This document shows positions 1 through 6,930 of a stretch of DNA of 64,000 bases, piece by piece. The DNA is from Paenibacillus sp. FSL R10-2782 (lineage in GTDB: Bacteria > Bacillota > Bacilli > Paenibacillales > Paenibacillaceae), in the NCBI RefSeq assembly GCF_038592985.1, contig NZ_CP151951.1, forward strand, positions 921,001 to 985,000. The letters run 5' to 3'. Below the pieces are notes generated by a model that was given only the letters and a program-made list of their open reading frames with translations, did no database searches and was not told the origin of the DNA. The translations under genes were made by a program, and so were the position numbers. Every line of letters starts with the position of its first letter. Position 1 is the stretch's first letter.

Positions 1-1
1 A

Positions 2-1450
2 CAATTAGCGGATCAGCAAAATGTGAACATACTTTTATTGGTCAATCGAAAGAATCTGTATAAACAGAATAAAGAAGCTATCGACAATTCACTGTTTTCA
101 AGAATCAAAGTGGAATTATATCAAACAATTGAAAATCAGCTTAACGAAGGGAAAGAGTACGATTTTTCTCCCTATACATACATCGTGTGTGATGAGTCGC
201 ATTACTTTACTACGGACAGCGGATTTAATGATAATTCCGATGATTCTCTTCAAGCTATACTCGGTCTACAGTCTCAAATTAGGATTTTTATGTCCGCAAC
301 GGGCCATGTGTTATTCTCTTACATAAAGGATCATTACAGATATAAACTCAAACGAACCGAAAATAAAATATGGACGTACTCCATTCCAAGAAAATTCAAT
401 CAAATTGCATCGTTATCCTTCTACAGAGACTTTTATGCAGTAGAAAAACTAATTGAACGGAAATTCAATAAAGCTAACGATAAAATTATATATTTTGCAG
501 ACACGATCCAAAAGGCTTTTGAGCTTTACCAGAAGTATGACGATTCATTATTCGTATGCAGTAAAAGCAGCAGAAACAAAAAGTATCTCAAACATGTAGA
601 CGATGATCAAGTGGAATCCATGGTCAAACAAAATAGGTTTGACTGTAAATATCTATTCACGACGACGGTTCTTGATAATGGTTTTGATTTGAAGGATGAG
701 CAAATTAAATTAATTGTATGCGATATATTTGACGTGGATACGATGCTACAGTGTATTGGGCGAAAGAGATTCAAGAATGACCAGGATAAGGTTCATGTGG
801 TGTTGCTGAATAAAAATAATCGAAATTTGAATAATTACTTGAATTCAGTCCAGATGAAACTGGATGAAGCAGACGCTTTTATACATGGTGGAGTTGAGGA
901 ATGGAAAAAGCTAGTGGGTAAATTTTCGAGGAAATCCAATTACATCATTAAAGACAACGCAACAAGTGATGGCAAATATATATCGAAGAAGACAGTGTCC
1001 AGAGTTAAATATCTTCAAGCTGTAGCTACGAGAGATCGGCTTAAAGCAATGCTGGATCAGAATAGAGAAACCAATAATTTCAGGGAGGAAACTGGAGGGA
1101 AAAAGGAAAGCGATGCCTATATGATGTACATTTCGAACTTATTACATAAAAATAAAATCACGTTGATTGAGAAACGATTTGAGCAAGAAGAATTATGTAG
1201 CTATTTAGACACGATAGTCGGTAAAAGAATATACAAAGAGGGTCAGAAACAAGTCATTGAAAAATTTGATATCAAGGATTATCGAGGCAGATTACAAAAG
1301 AATATTAGCCAATTACAATCCTACCTCCAATCGAATCAATTAAAATATGCGATTGCTAGTTTTCCAGATAACCGAAAAAAGTTAGAAGATGGAAGCAACA
1401 ACCCCCATAAAGGGAAGCGATATTGGTTGGTTAGCAAATTTAACGGATAG
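2..1450 (+). CDS. Phage-type SF2 DEAD/DEAH-box helicase, 3' part
   Basis: The reading frame is open from the first bases of the window, so the N-terminus with Walker A lies upstream. Helicase motifs follow in order: CDESHYF (motif II, DExH), FMSATG (motif III), FTTTVLDNGFDL (motif V) and QCIGRKRF (motif VI, with its arginine). After motif VI comes a basic, helix-rich C-terminal extension of about 200 residues. Phages and phage-like elements of Firmicutes carry this kind of helicase for replication initiation or origin unwinding. It occupies the place that the polymerase/SF3-helicase pair holds before copy B, so it is probably the replication protein of copy A. The helicase call is firm; the role in replication is inferred. 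Confidence 0.8.
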   Translation, partial: QLADQQNVNILLLVNRKNLYKQNKEAIDNSLFSRIKVELYQTIENQLNEGKEYDFSPYTYIVCDESHYFTTDSGFNDNSDDSLQAILGLQSQIRIFMSATGHVLFSYIKDHYRYKLKRTENKIWTYSIPRKFNQIASLSFYRDFYAVEKLIERKFNKANDKIIYFADTIQKAFELYQKYDDSLFVCSKSSRNKKYLKHVDDDQVESMVKQNRFDCKYLFTTTVLDNGFDLKDEQIKLIVCDIFDVDTMLQCIGRKRFKNDQDKVHVVLLNKNNRNLNNYLNSVQMKLDEADAFIHGGVEEWKKLVGKFSRKSNYIIKDNATSDGKYISKKTVSRVKYLQAVATRDRLKAMLDQNRETNNFREETGGKKESDAYMMYISNLLHKNKITLIEKRFEQEELCSYLDTIVGKRIYKEGQKQVIEKFDIKDYRGRLQKNISQLQSYLQSNQLKYAIASFPDNRKKLEDGSNNPHKGKRYWLVSKFNG

Positions 1451-1530
1451 TCGGTTGTAACAAAAAAATCAAATTTTTCTCATTTTCGATATTGCCAAAA
1501 AGGTAGTACATATAAGGATTTTTTTAATCT

Positions 1531-1589
1531 TGGACAGCAAATTGTGGAGTAATGCTATATATATACATGTATCCATGATTTGCTGTCCA
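1531..1589. repeat. 12-bp inverted repeat around an AT-rich core, possible origin of copy A
   Basis: Perfect arms TGGACAGCAAAT (1531-1542) and ATTTGCTGTCCA (1578-1589) flank a 35-nt core rich in TATA steps. It lies 80 bp after the helicase stop codon, the same relative place as the iteron region after the SF3 helicase of copy B. It could be a replication-protein binding site; a long-looped hairpin or regulator site is the alternative. No T-run follows, so it is not an intrinsic terminator. Confidence 0.4.
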
Positions 1590-1694
1590 GATGATAGAAA
1601 AGTCAATAAAATCAACCGTTTTATGAAATGTAAAAAAGCAAAAAAATGAGACAACCAAAATTGAGCCGCAAAAGGGTGAATTGCCGAAGGCAAG

Positions 1695-1777
1695 AGGGGA
1701 AACGGCGGCTGGTCGATGAATACCGTTTACGAAGCGTAGCGAAGTGGTTTTTATCGAGATGGTGAGAGAGTTTCCCT
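1695..1777 (+). ncRNA. Conserved hairpin element, copy A
   Basis: The outer stem is GGGGAAAC (1696-1703) with GTTTCCC (1770-1776). An inner stem TCGAT/ATCGA and a TACC/GGT pairing enclose the loop GTTTACGAAGCGTAGCGAAG, which is identical in copy B (37872-37960). The inner stem reads GCGAT/ATCGC in copy B, a compensatory change of the closing pair, so base pairing is being kept. No open frame is conserved. It could be a small RNA, an antiterminator-type RNA or a single-strand origin hairpin. Strand is assumed from the direction of the module. Confidence 0.5.
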
Positions 1778-2179
1778 TTATGTGGGTACAACGTTAAGAT
1801 CCAAAGAAACCGTCAACAAAAATTTGTAAACAAATTATTTCTTTCCGTAGCCATCCAACATCGTTGGCTGTCTTCATTTTATTTTTTGAACATGATAGTT
1901 GACGTGACCCTACTTTTCTATATATAGGGGAAACTGGGGTCAGTCCATTGATATAGCCTAAACTTAGAAAGAATGAAATGAGAAATGGAGAAATGATGTT
2001 TACTCATACCCAAGACACTTACTCATTTGTAGTCATGTTGCTTATTTTTAAATTTTTGATTTACAGGTTGAAATTAATCTTGCTGAATTGGACTATTATT
2101 CGCAAAATTTTAAAGTTGCATTAAACTATTGGCACATTCTTTGAAATGCTCACTTTTTTAGAGTTATCCTTACTTATAA
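1778..2179. other. Non-coding stretch
   Basis: A/T-rich sequence with no credible gene. A small hairpin (AGCCA/TGGCT, about 1850-1872) is visible. From about 1800 to 3250 there is no counterpart at this place in copy B, where the conserved hairpin and the palindrome are only about 150 bp apart, so this belongs to a copy-A-specific insertion. Confidence 0.4.
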
Positions 2180-2226
2180 TAAATGCCCCTTACTACATAA
2201 TATAGAACTATGCAGCAGGGGCATAT
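2180..2226 (-). terminator. Possible terminator after the secreted protein gene
   Basis: Arms ATGCCCCT and AGGGGCAT pair over 8 bp, with a loop of about 30 nt holding further small complementarity. It lies 40 bp past the stop codon of the minus-strand secreted protein gene. Confidence 0.4.
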
Positions 2227-2265
2227 CACTCAATGCTAAATCAGCTTACAGCACTTGTATTTGAA

Positions 2266-2784
2266 TTACAATTCATTTCTTGACGATGCTAGTTTACCGT
2301 AAGCTTGACCTGACATTTTAGTATTACTCGTATTATAAGTAGCATAAAATTCGCCAGTAGGCCAAGCTGAACTGCTAATCCAACTAAAAGTGTCTCCGGG
2401 AGCTATCTTTACTTCAGTTCCACTCATAATCGAACCACTAGCTGAGCCTTTGTGTACGGCGAATTTAATCGCTTCACTACCTGTATTCCTTACCCATAAT
2501 TTAACATAACCCAATCCCGCAGGAATGGAAAAATACGATGTCTGTGTTTGACCGGATAATGTTGTGTCAAACACAGACATCGTTTGTTGAGGAGTAATAA
2601 CATGATCCCCTACTGTTGGTGTAGTCACATCAGTCGATGTGTTTGCAGATTGGGAAACTGCTGCTGAATCAGTTGAAGCTGGTGTAACATCCGTAGTGGC
2701 TGCGGCAGAAGCAGTTAATGGAATGGCAACAGCTAAAGACAAAACAGATAATAATGAAGCTTTTTTAATGTTTTTCATACTCAT
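2266..2784 (-). CDS. Small secreted protein of unknown function
   Basis: About 172 aa. A lysine-containing N-terminus, a hydrophobic stretch (ASLLSVLSLAVAIPLTA) and an ASA-type cleavage site form a clear Sec signal peptide. A threonine/serine-rich linker of about 45 residues follows, then a region of about 95 residues with alternating polar and hydrophobic residues (YFSIPAGLGYVKLWVRNTG) that suggests a beta-sandwich. The chosen ATG has an AAGTGGG-like ribosome site; an ATG two codons later is equally possible. It is exported; no enzyme motif is visible. It has no counterpart in copy B and lies inside the insertion that separates the conserved hairpin from the module of copy A. Confidence 0.65.
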   Translation of the reverse strand: MSMKNIKKASLLSVLSLAVAIPLTASAAATTDVTPASTDSAAVSQSANTSTDVTTPTVGDHVITPQQTMSVFDTTLSGQTQTSYFSIPAGLGYVKLWVRNTGSEAIKFAVHKGSASGSIMSGTEVKIAPGDTFSWISSSAWPTGEFYATYNTSNTKMSGQAYGKLASSRNEL

Positions 2785-2979
2785 AAGCCCACTTTCTTTG
2801 ATTTTTTTCCTGCACGCTTTATCAATCAACCAGTATGTATAGAAACTATTAGAGTATTCATGATCAATAAAGTTTTTTTACAGGTAGTTATATACATTTA
2901 CATTATAAGTCTTTTATTGTAATTGTTCAACAAAAAATTGGGCAATGATTCCATTATCCTAATATGGCACGCTTCGGAA

Positions 2980-3264
2980 TTAAACCGCGCAAGGGTTCCA
3001 CACAGGCTGTTCATGTTTCCGTTGGTTAACTGGTTCCTTGCTGCCGTGCCATAAAGCCCCGGAAGAACCGGGAAAATGATTCATGTCGGAAGCTCTGCTG
3101 CGAGCAGTTTGAGAATCGGCAGTGTCGCGATGAGTTGGCTTCAGACTCGTTTGTACATACTTGCCGTGCTGTGCGGCATGCTCCTCGTCATGAAGATGCA
3201 GGATGCCGTCCTTACTCAAAAATGCAAAACGTGGTTGTGTATATAAAAATGTGTCACGTGACAC
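2980..3264 (-). CDS. Doubtful 94-aa reading frame in a GC-richer segment
   Basis: The frame begins at a GTG inside the 14-bp palindrome and has no ribosome site. Base composition between 2965 and 3240 is visibly richer in G+C than both flanks. The product is histidine- and charge-rich (HLHDEEHAAQHGKYV) and not recognised. It may be a fragment of a foreign or chromosomal gene cut off at the palindrome, where homology between the two module copies begins. It is listed because the open frame fills the segment, not because function is supported. Confidence 0.2.
   Translation of the reverse strand: MSRDTFLYTQPRFAFLSKDGILHLHDEEHAAQHGKYVQTSLKPTHRDTADSQTARSRASDMNHFPGSSGALWHGSKEPVNQRKHEQPVWNPCAV
3251..3264. 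promoter_or_regulatory. 14-bp palindrome GTGTCACGTGACAC at the module border, copy A
   Basis: A perfect palindrome. Its 12-bp core TGTCACGTGACA recurs at 38111-38122. The alignable sequence of the two modules starts within a few bases of it, which fits either an operator for the module or a recombination border. Just downstream are a terminator-like hairpin and the first module gene. Confidence 0.5.
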
Positions 3265-3298
3265 AATGTTGAAAATTTAAAAGTACATATTACACACG

Positions 3299-3330
3299 GG
3301 AACTCTGGCTATGAGCAAGGGTTCCTTTTT
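3299..3330 (+). terminator. Terminator-like hairpin before the first module gene, copy A
   Basis: GGAACTCT pairs with AGGGTTCC (one G-U) and is followed by five T. It lies between the palindrome and the first gene and is kept in copy B, so it probably acts as an attenuator or stops incoming transcription. Confidence 0.6.
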
Positions 3331-3353
3331 CATTTTGGAAAGGAGAAATCAGG

Positions 3354-3509
3354 ATGATGATATTGTTACTAGCATTAGCTATAGAAATCTGTATTTGGCT
3401 TAGCATATTCTTCACTGTAATTCTGAATGAGAGAAGAATGAGCCGAATTGGAAATAAAATTCGTAAACGTAGAAACGTTAATTCCATACATAAAAAACGC
3501 CAGAAATAA
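3354..3509 (+). CDS. 51-aa single-pass membrane peptide, copy A
   Basis: An ATG after AGGAGAAATCAGG starts a peptide whose first 24 residues are hydrophobic (LLLALAIEICIWLSIFFTVIL), followed by a strongly basic tail rich in R and K. This is the shape of a small membrane-anchored, cytosolic-tail peptide. The second copy at 38212-38370 keeps length and character with several substitutions, which argues for a real gene. It is not recognised. It precedes the methyltransferase by 37 bp and probably shares its transcript. Confidence 0.55.
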   Translation: MMILLLALAIEICIWLSIFFTVILNERRMSRIGNKIRKRRNVNSIHKKRQK

Positions 3510-3546
3510 TGAGAAAGCTGTAGACATAAAGGAGCAAGTGATATAA

Positions 3547-4815
3547 ATGAAATGGATGAAATTGAAGATCGATCAACTGGTACATGCGGAATATAATCCA
3601 AGGAAGGATTTAAAAGCGGGTGATCCAGAGTTTGAAAAGATCAGGAATAGTGTCCTCGAATTCGGTTATTGTGAACCGATTATTTGTAATAGCGATTATA
3701 CCATCGTGGGAGGCCACCAACGTGCTAAAGTTTTGAAGGCACTCGGTTACAATGAAGTTGATTGCGTCATAGTCGATGTGAATAAATCGAAAGAGAAAGC
3801 CCTGAACATAGCGCTCAACAAAATTACAGGAGAGTGGGACTTTGAGGCACTGGCTGGATTATTAGATGAGTTAAAAGAAGCAGAATACAATATTGAGCTA
3901 ACGGGCTTTGATTGGTCAGAAGCGGAGAAGTTGCTGGATACATTACACGAAGAAACAGTGGATGAGGAAGATGATTTTAATGTAGAAGAAGCATTACCTG
4001 AACATCCGATAACTCGTAAAGGGGACATCTGGCTACTTGGTAAGCATAGGCTCATATGCGGAGACTCAACTAATCGGCAGGATATCGCAACGTTAATGGG
4101 TGGCAAGAAGGCTCAGCTCATTGTGACCGATCCACCTTATAATGTGGACTACACAGGTAAGACGAAGGACGCATTGAAAATAGAGAACGATAAGATGGAC
4201 AATCACCAGTTTTATGATTTCCTATTGGCTGCCTATACTCAAATGTATGAAGTAGCTGATGACGGAGCAAGTATCTATGTATTCCATGCTGATAGTGAGG
4301 GCTTGAATTTTAGGAAGGCATTTATCGAAGCTGGATTCAAACTAGCACAATGCTGTATCTGGGCAAAGCAAGCCATGGTACTCGGTCATTCTCAATATCA
4401 TTGGATGCACGAACCCGTATTGTACGGTTGGAAGCCGACAGGTGGACACTACTGGAATAGTGATCGTAAGCAGACAACCTTATGGCAATTTGATCGCCCC
4501 TTCCGTAATGAATATCATCCCACGATGAAGCCGATTCCCCTGATTAGCTACCCAATTAAAAACTCAAGCAAGCTTGGCGATATCGTATTTGATCCATTTG
4601 GCGGTTCAGGTTCAACGTTGATTGCTTGTGAGGAAACGGATCGAATTTGCTATACCAGTGAGCTTGATCCCAAATATGTGGATGTGATTGTGAACCGATA
4701 TATTGCCCACGTTGGAAGCGATAGTGGTGTATATTTGATTCGGGATGGTAAGCGGTATAGCTATCATGAAGTTGTTGCTGAGTCGGCAAGGTCAGAGGTA
4801 TCATGTGCTGACTAA
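3547..4815 (+). CDS. ParB-domain / N6-adenine (or N4-cytosine) DNA methyltransferase fusion, copy A
   Basis: 422 aa. Residues 1-130 resemble the ParB/sulfiredoxin nuclease-like domain (HAEYNPRKDL, CEPIICNSDYTIVGGHQR, ALNIALNKI). Residues 160-410 are an amino-methyltransferase: catalytic DPPY at 195-198 and the SAM-binding DPFGGSGST at 349-357, the order of the beta-type enzymes. The start follows AAAGGAGCAAG. Firmicute phages often carry this fusion next to terminase genes. Expected role: methylation of element DNA against host restriction or for packaging and partition control. Its target sequence cannot be read from the gene. It is close to identical to the protein at 38405-39673. Confidence 0.9.
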   Translation: MKWMKLKIDQLVHAEYNPRKDLKAGDPEFEKIRNSVLEFGYCEPIICNSDYTIVGGHQRAKVLKALGYNEVDCVIVDVNKSKEKALNIALNKITGEWDFEALAGLLDELKEAEYNIELTGFDWSEAEKLLDTLHEETVDEEDDFNVEEALPEHPITRKGDIWLLGKHRLICGDSTNRQDIATLMGGKKAQLIVTDPPYNVDYTGKTKDALKIENDKMDNHQFYDFLLAAYTQMYEVADDGASIYVFHADSEGLNFRKAFIEAGFKLAQCCIWAKQAMVLGHSQYHWMHEPVLYGWKPTGGHYWNSDRKQTTLWQFDRPFRNEYHPTMKPIPLISYPIKNSSKLGDIVFDPFGGSGSTLIACEETDRICYTSELDPKYVDVIVNRYIAHVGSDSGVYLIRDGKRYSYHEVVAESARSEVSCAD

Positions 4816-4833
4816 ACCGAAAGGGTGATTGAG

Positions 4834-4995
4834 TTGGGTAAGGCAAAAGTGAATATGGTGATTCGATTCCTAAAGGGCATGCAAGCCGAAAAGGTAAATG
4901 TGCTAGGGGCTGAGGAAGCTCGGGAGGATAACGTGTTGATTCAGAAGGTGATTGAGGATATCGAGTTGTTTTACGAGGCTGAGTTGGAAGGGTAA
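4834..4995 (+). CDS. 53-aa hypothetical protein, copy A
   Basis: A TTG start behind AAAGGGTGA, 18 bp after the methyltransferase stop. It is a mixed-charge helical protein ending in an acidic stretch (EDIELFYEAELEG). The reading frame, the TTG start and the length are the same in copy B (39693-39854), with amino-acid changes mainly in the middle, so it looks like a real but unrecognised gene. Position suggests a role with the methyltransferase or with packaging. Confidence 0.55.
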   Translation: MGKAKVNMVIRFLKGMQAEKVNVLGAEEAREDNVLIQKVIEDIELFYEAELEG

Positions 4996-5007
4996 GCTGA
5001 TACATAT

Positions 5008-5042
5008 GGGGAATGGGCTATTATGGTCTGTTCCCTTTTTTT
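5008..5042 (+). terminator. Terminator-like hairpin before the small terminase gene, copy A
   Basis: GGGAA and TTCCC pair around a loop of about 17 nt and are followed by seven T. It lies between co-oriented genes and is conserved in copy B, so it may act as an attenuator. Confidence 0.5.
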
Positions 5043-5061
5043 CGTGCTGGAGGTGAACAGA

Positions 5062-5805
5062 ATGAGCAAAAATAGTGACAAACCCAAAAGAAACAAGCCT
5101 AAGATACTGACCAAGTACGATCAATTTGTTGTGCCAAGACTCAGGGATATTCCCGTTTGGGTACGTGAAGGAGCAACAGATGAGGAGATTGCGAAGCGAT
5201 TAAATATTCATATTTGGACATTAGGCGATTATCGCAGGAAGCATCCCAAATTTGCTGAAGCATTGGAACGTCCAACCAAGTGGGAGACACATGTATATCC
5301 TAGACTAGCGGAGATTCAACAGTGGTTTGAAGAAGGCGTGAATGCAGAGGACATTATCAGGAAACTCGATATAGGTAAAACGACTTGGTACGAGTATATA
5401 GATAAACATCCGATGCTGGCTGAACTAGTCAAATGGAGCAGATCTGTGCCTATATCCCACGTAGAAAATTCACTATTGAAAGCTGCTACAGGATATGAAT
5501 ATGAAGAAATTAAAACGATTATTGAAGAGGACAAAAATGGAAAAAAGAAGACGCGTATCGAGAAGGTGAAACGATATCAGCCTCCCAATCCGACAGCGAT
5601 GATCTTCTACTTAAAGAACCGCGCACCCAACGAGTGGAATGATCGACGTGAGCTGGTGGTGAATACGAAAGCACTGGAACAGGAACGCAAGCAGCTATTT
5701 CTGGATATGATCGAAGCGGATGTGGTGGATGCCGACTATGAAGCTATTGAGGAATCAATAGAGATTGAGGAAGGATATATGGAGCCGGATGATTCACAGT
5801 CATAA
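5062..5805 (+). CDS. Terminase small subunit-like DNA-binding protein, copy A
   Basis: 247 aa. The ATG after GGAGGTGAACAG matches the copy B start. Two helix-turn-helix-like repeats are visible: GATDEEIAKRLNIHIWTLGDYRRKHPKF (quoted here only as residues 40-67) and a second at about residues 90-118 with VNAEDIIRKLDIGKTTWYEY. The rest is charged, with FYLKNRAPNEWNDRRE, a stretch seen in phage small terminases. Small terminases bind the pac/cos site and load DNA onto the large terminase. Position fits, although the integrase gene sits between it and TerL. Only a handful of residues differ from the copy B protein, mostly at the ends. Confidence 0.75.
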   Translation: MSKNSDKPKRNKPKILTKYDQFVVPRLRDIPVWVREGATDEEIAKRLNIHIWTLGDYRRKHPKFAEALERPTKWETHVYPRLAEIQQWFEEGVNAEDIIRKLDIGKTTWYEYIDKHPMLAELVKWSRSVPISHVENSLLKAATGYEYEEIKTIIEEDKNGKKKTRIEKVKRYQPPNPTAMIFYLKNRAPNEWNDRRELVVNTKALEQERKQLFLDMIEADVVDADYEAIEESIEIEEGYMEPDDSQS

Positions 5806-5913
5806 CGTTATGCCGTCAGTATTTGTATAGATAAACGCCAGTTTCAGCCCTAAATTAGCCTGTAAATTGCCCGAATTCAGTGCATAAGATAGGTTATGGA
5901 TGGAGTGGACTTT

Positions 5914-5959
5914 GCCCCACATCAACGGTATGATGTGACACACAAGCGAAGGGTGGGGC
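5914..5959 (+). promoter_or_regulatory. Hairpin covering the integrase ribosome site, copy A
   Basis: GCCCCAC (5914-5920) can pair with GTGGGGC (5953-5959), which is the ribosome-binding stretch just before the integrase ATG at 5964. A competing inner hairpin, CACATCA/TGATGTG, uses part of the same left arm. The two pairings cannot both form fully, so this could be a translational switch. Identical arms are present at 40771-40817. Confidence 0.5.
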
Positions 5960-5963
5960 GAAT

Positions 5964-6809
5964 ATGGAGTATATTAAAGGGTTTGAAGCACATTTACGGA
6001 GCAAGGATCGAAGCAAGAATACGGTTTCCTGCTATATTAGGGATGTATTACAGTTCATAGCTTGGTATCGGGGCAAGACGGAATATGGACTGGACAAGTG
6101 GATTGAACTGGATGGGGTAGAATACAAGAAATATCTGCAAAGCACCAATCAAGCGATACTCACCATCAACCGCAAGATCGCCAGCGTCAACGTATTTGCA
6201 CAGTGGATGCATCAGCAAGGATATATTAAGGAAGAAATACATATCGAAGCGGTCAGAAACAAGGTTGTTCGGCAGTATAAGGGTCTTGAGGAAAAGGATT
6301 TGTGGAAGCTGAGAAATGAAATTCACCGTATGGGTAATCGTATGCACATTTGTATGATTGAATTGTTGCTGGGAACAGGGATACGGGTAAGCGAATTGGT
6401 TGGTATCAAGCTGAAAGATATTGAAATCAGTGAACGCAAAGGGTTATTGAAGGTATTCGGTAAAGGGAATTCCTTTCGTACCATTCCATTGAATAAGGAT
6501 GTACGAAAAGCCATTACTCGGTATCTTGAAGTCAGGTCACAGGTTGATTCGGAATATCTATGTATGGGGCAGCGTGGAGCATTAGAGCGAAATGCGATCA
6601 ACCTGATTCTGAACAAATACGGAGATCGGATCAATGTAAAGGTGACACCACATATGCTCAGGCATACGCTTGGCTATAAGTTGGTGAAAACGACTCCTTT
6701 GACGACCATCCAGCAAATCCTTGGACATGATCACGTAGCAACAACCAATATTTATACCCTAACAACACAGCAGGATATGGCTGAAGCTTTGGCAAATATC
6801 GAGTGGTGA
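5964..6809 (+). CDS. Tyrosine recombinase (integrase), copy A
   Basis: 281 aa, a usual length for an XerC/D-like phage integrase. N-terminal SAM-like core-binding domain about 1-95, catalytic domain about 105-281. Visible catalytic residues: Arg141 (GTGIRVSEL), HxxR at 230-233 (HMLRH), His255 (LGHDHV) and nucleophile Tyr264 (NIYTL). It cuts and rejoins DNA by a 3'-phosphotyrosine intermediate for integration, excision or dimer resolution. Placement between the two terminase genes is unusual, since phage integrases normally sit at the element edge. Translation may be limited by the upstream hairpin, and a terminator overlaps its stop codon. Confidence 0.9.
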   Translation: MEYIKGFEAHLRSKDRSKNTVSCYIRDVLQFIAWYRGKTEYGLDKWIELDGVEYKKYLQSTNQAILTINRKIASVNVFAQWMHQQGYIKEEIHIEAVRNKVVRQYKGLEEKDLWKLRNEIHRMGNRMHICMIELLLGTGIRVSELVGIKLKDIEISERKGLLKVFGKGNSFRTIPLNKDVRKAITRYLEVRSQVDSEYLCMGQRGALERNAINLILNKYGDRINVKVTPHMLRHTLGYKLVKTTPLTTIQQILGHDHVATTNIYTLTTQQDMAEALANIEW

Positions 6810-6824
6810 TGAGCCACTCTTTTT
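6801..6824 (+). terminator. Intrinsic terminator at the integrase stop, copy A
   Basis: GAGTGG pairs with CCACTC and is followed by five T. The left arm includes the last integrase codons. Conserved in copy B. Confidence 0.7.
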
Positions 6825-6930
6825 GTCGTGGAGGGAGGGGTTCTTCTATGTAGATAAACGGAGCTGCCAGCAAAGGGTGCAGAGATTTTTGTGATAATTT
6901 TACAGTAAATATGAGAAAGGAGCCAGAACA

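Noticed and set aside
1695..1777. Conserved hairpin considered as a hammerhead ribozyme
   Set aside because: The CUGAUGA and GAAA core strings are not present in the required arrangement.
3251..3264. Palindrome considered as a GlnR/TnrA or Fnr box
   Set aside because: Spacing does not fit TGTNA-N7-TNACA or TTGTGA-N4-TCACAA.
4556..5005. 149-aa antisense frame over the methyltransferase end
   Set aside because: No ribosome site and low-complexity proline/serine/threonine-rich product typical of a reverse frame; disrupted in length in copy B.
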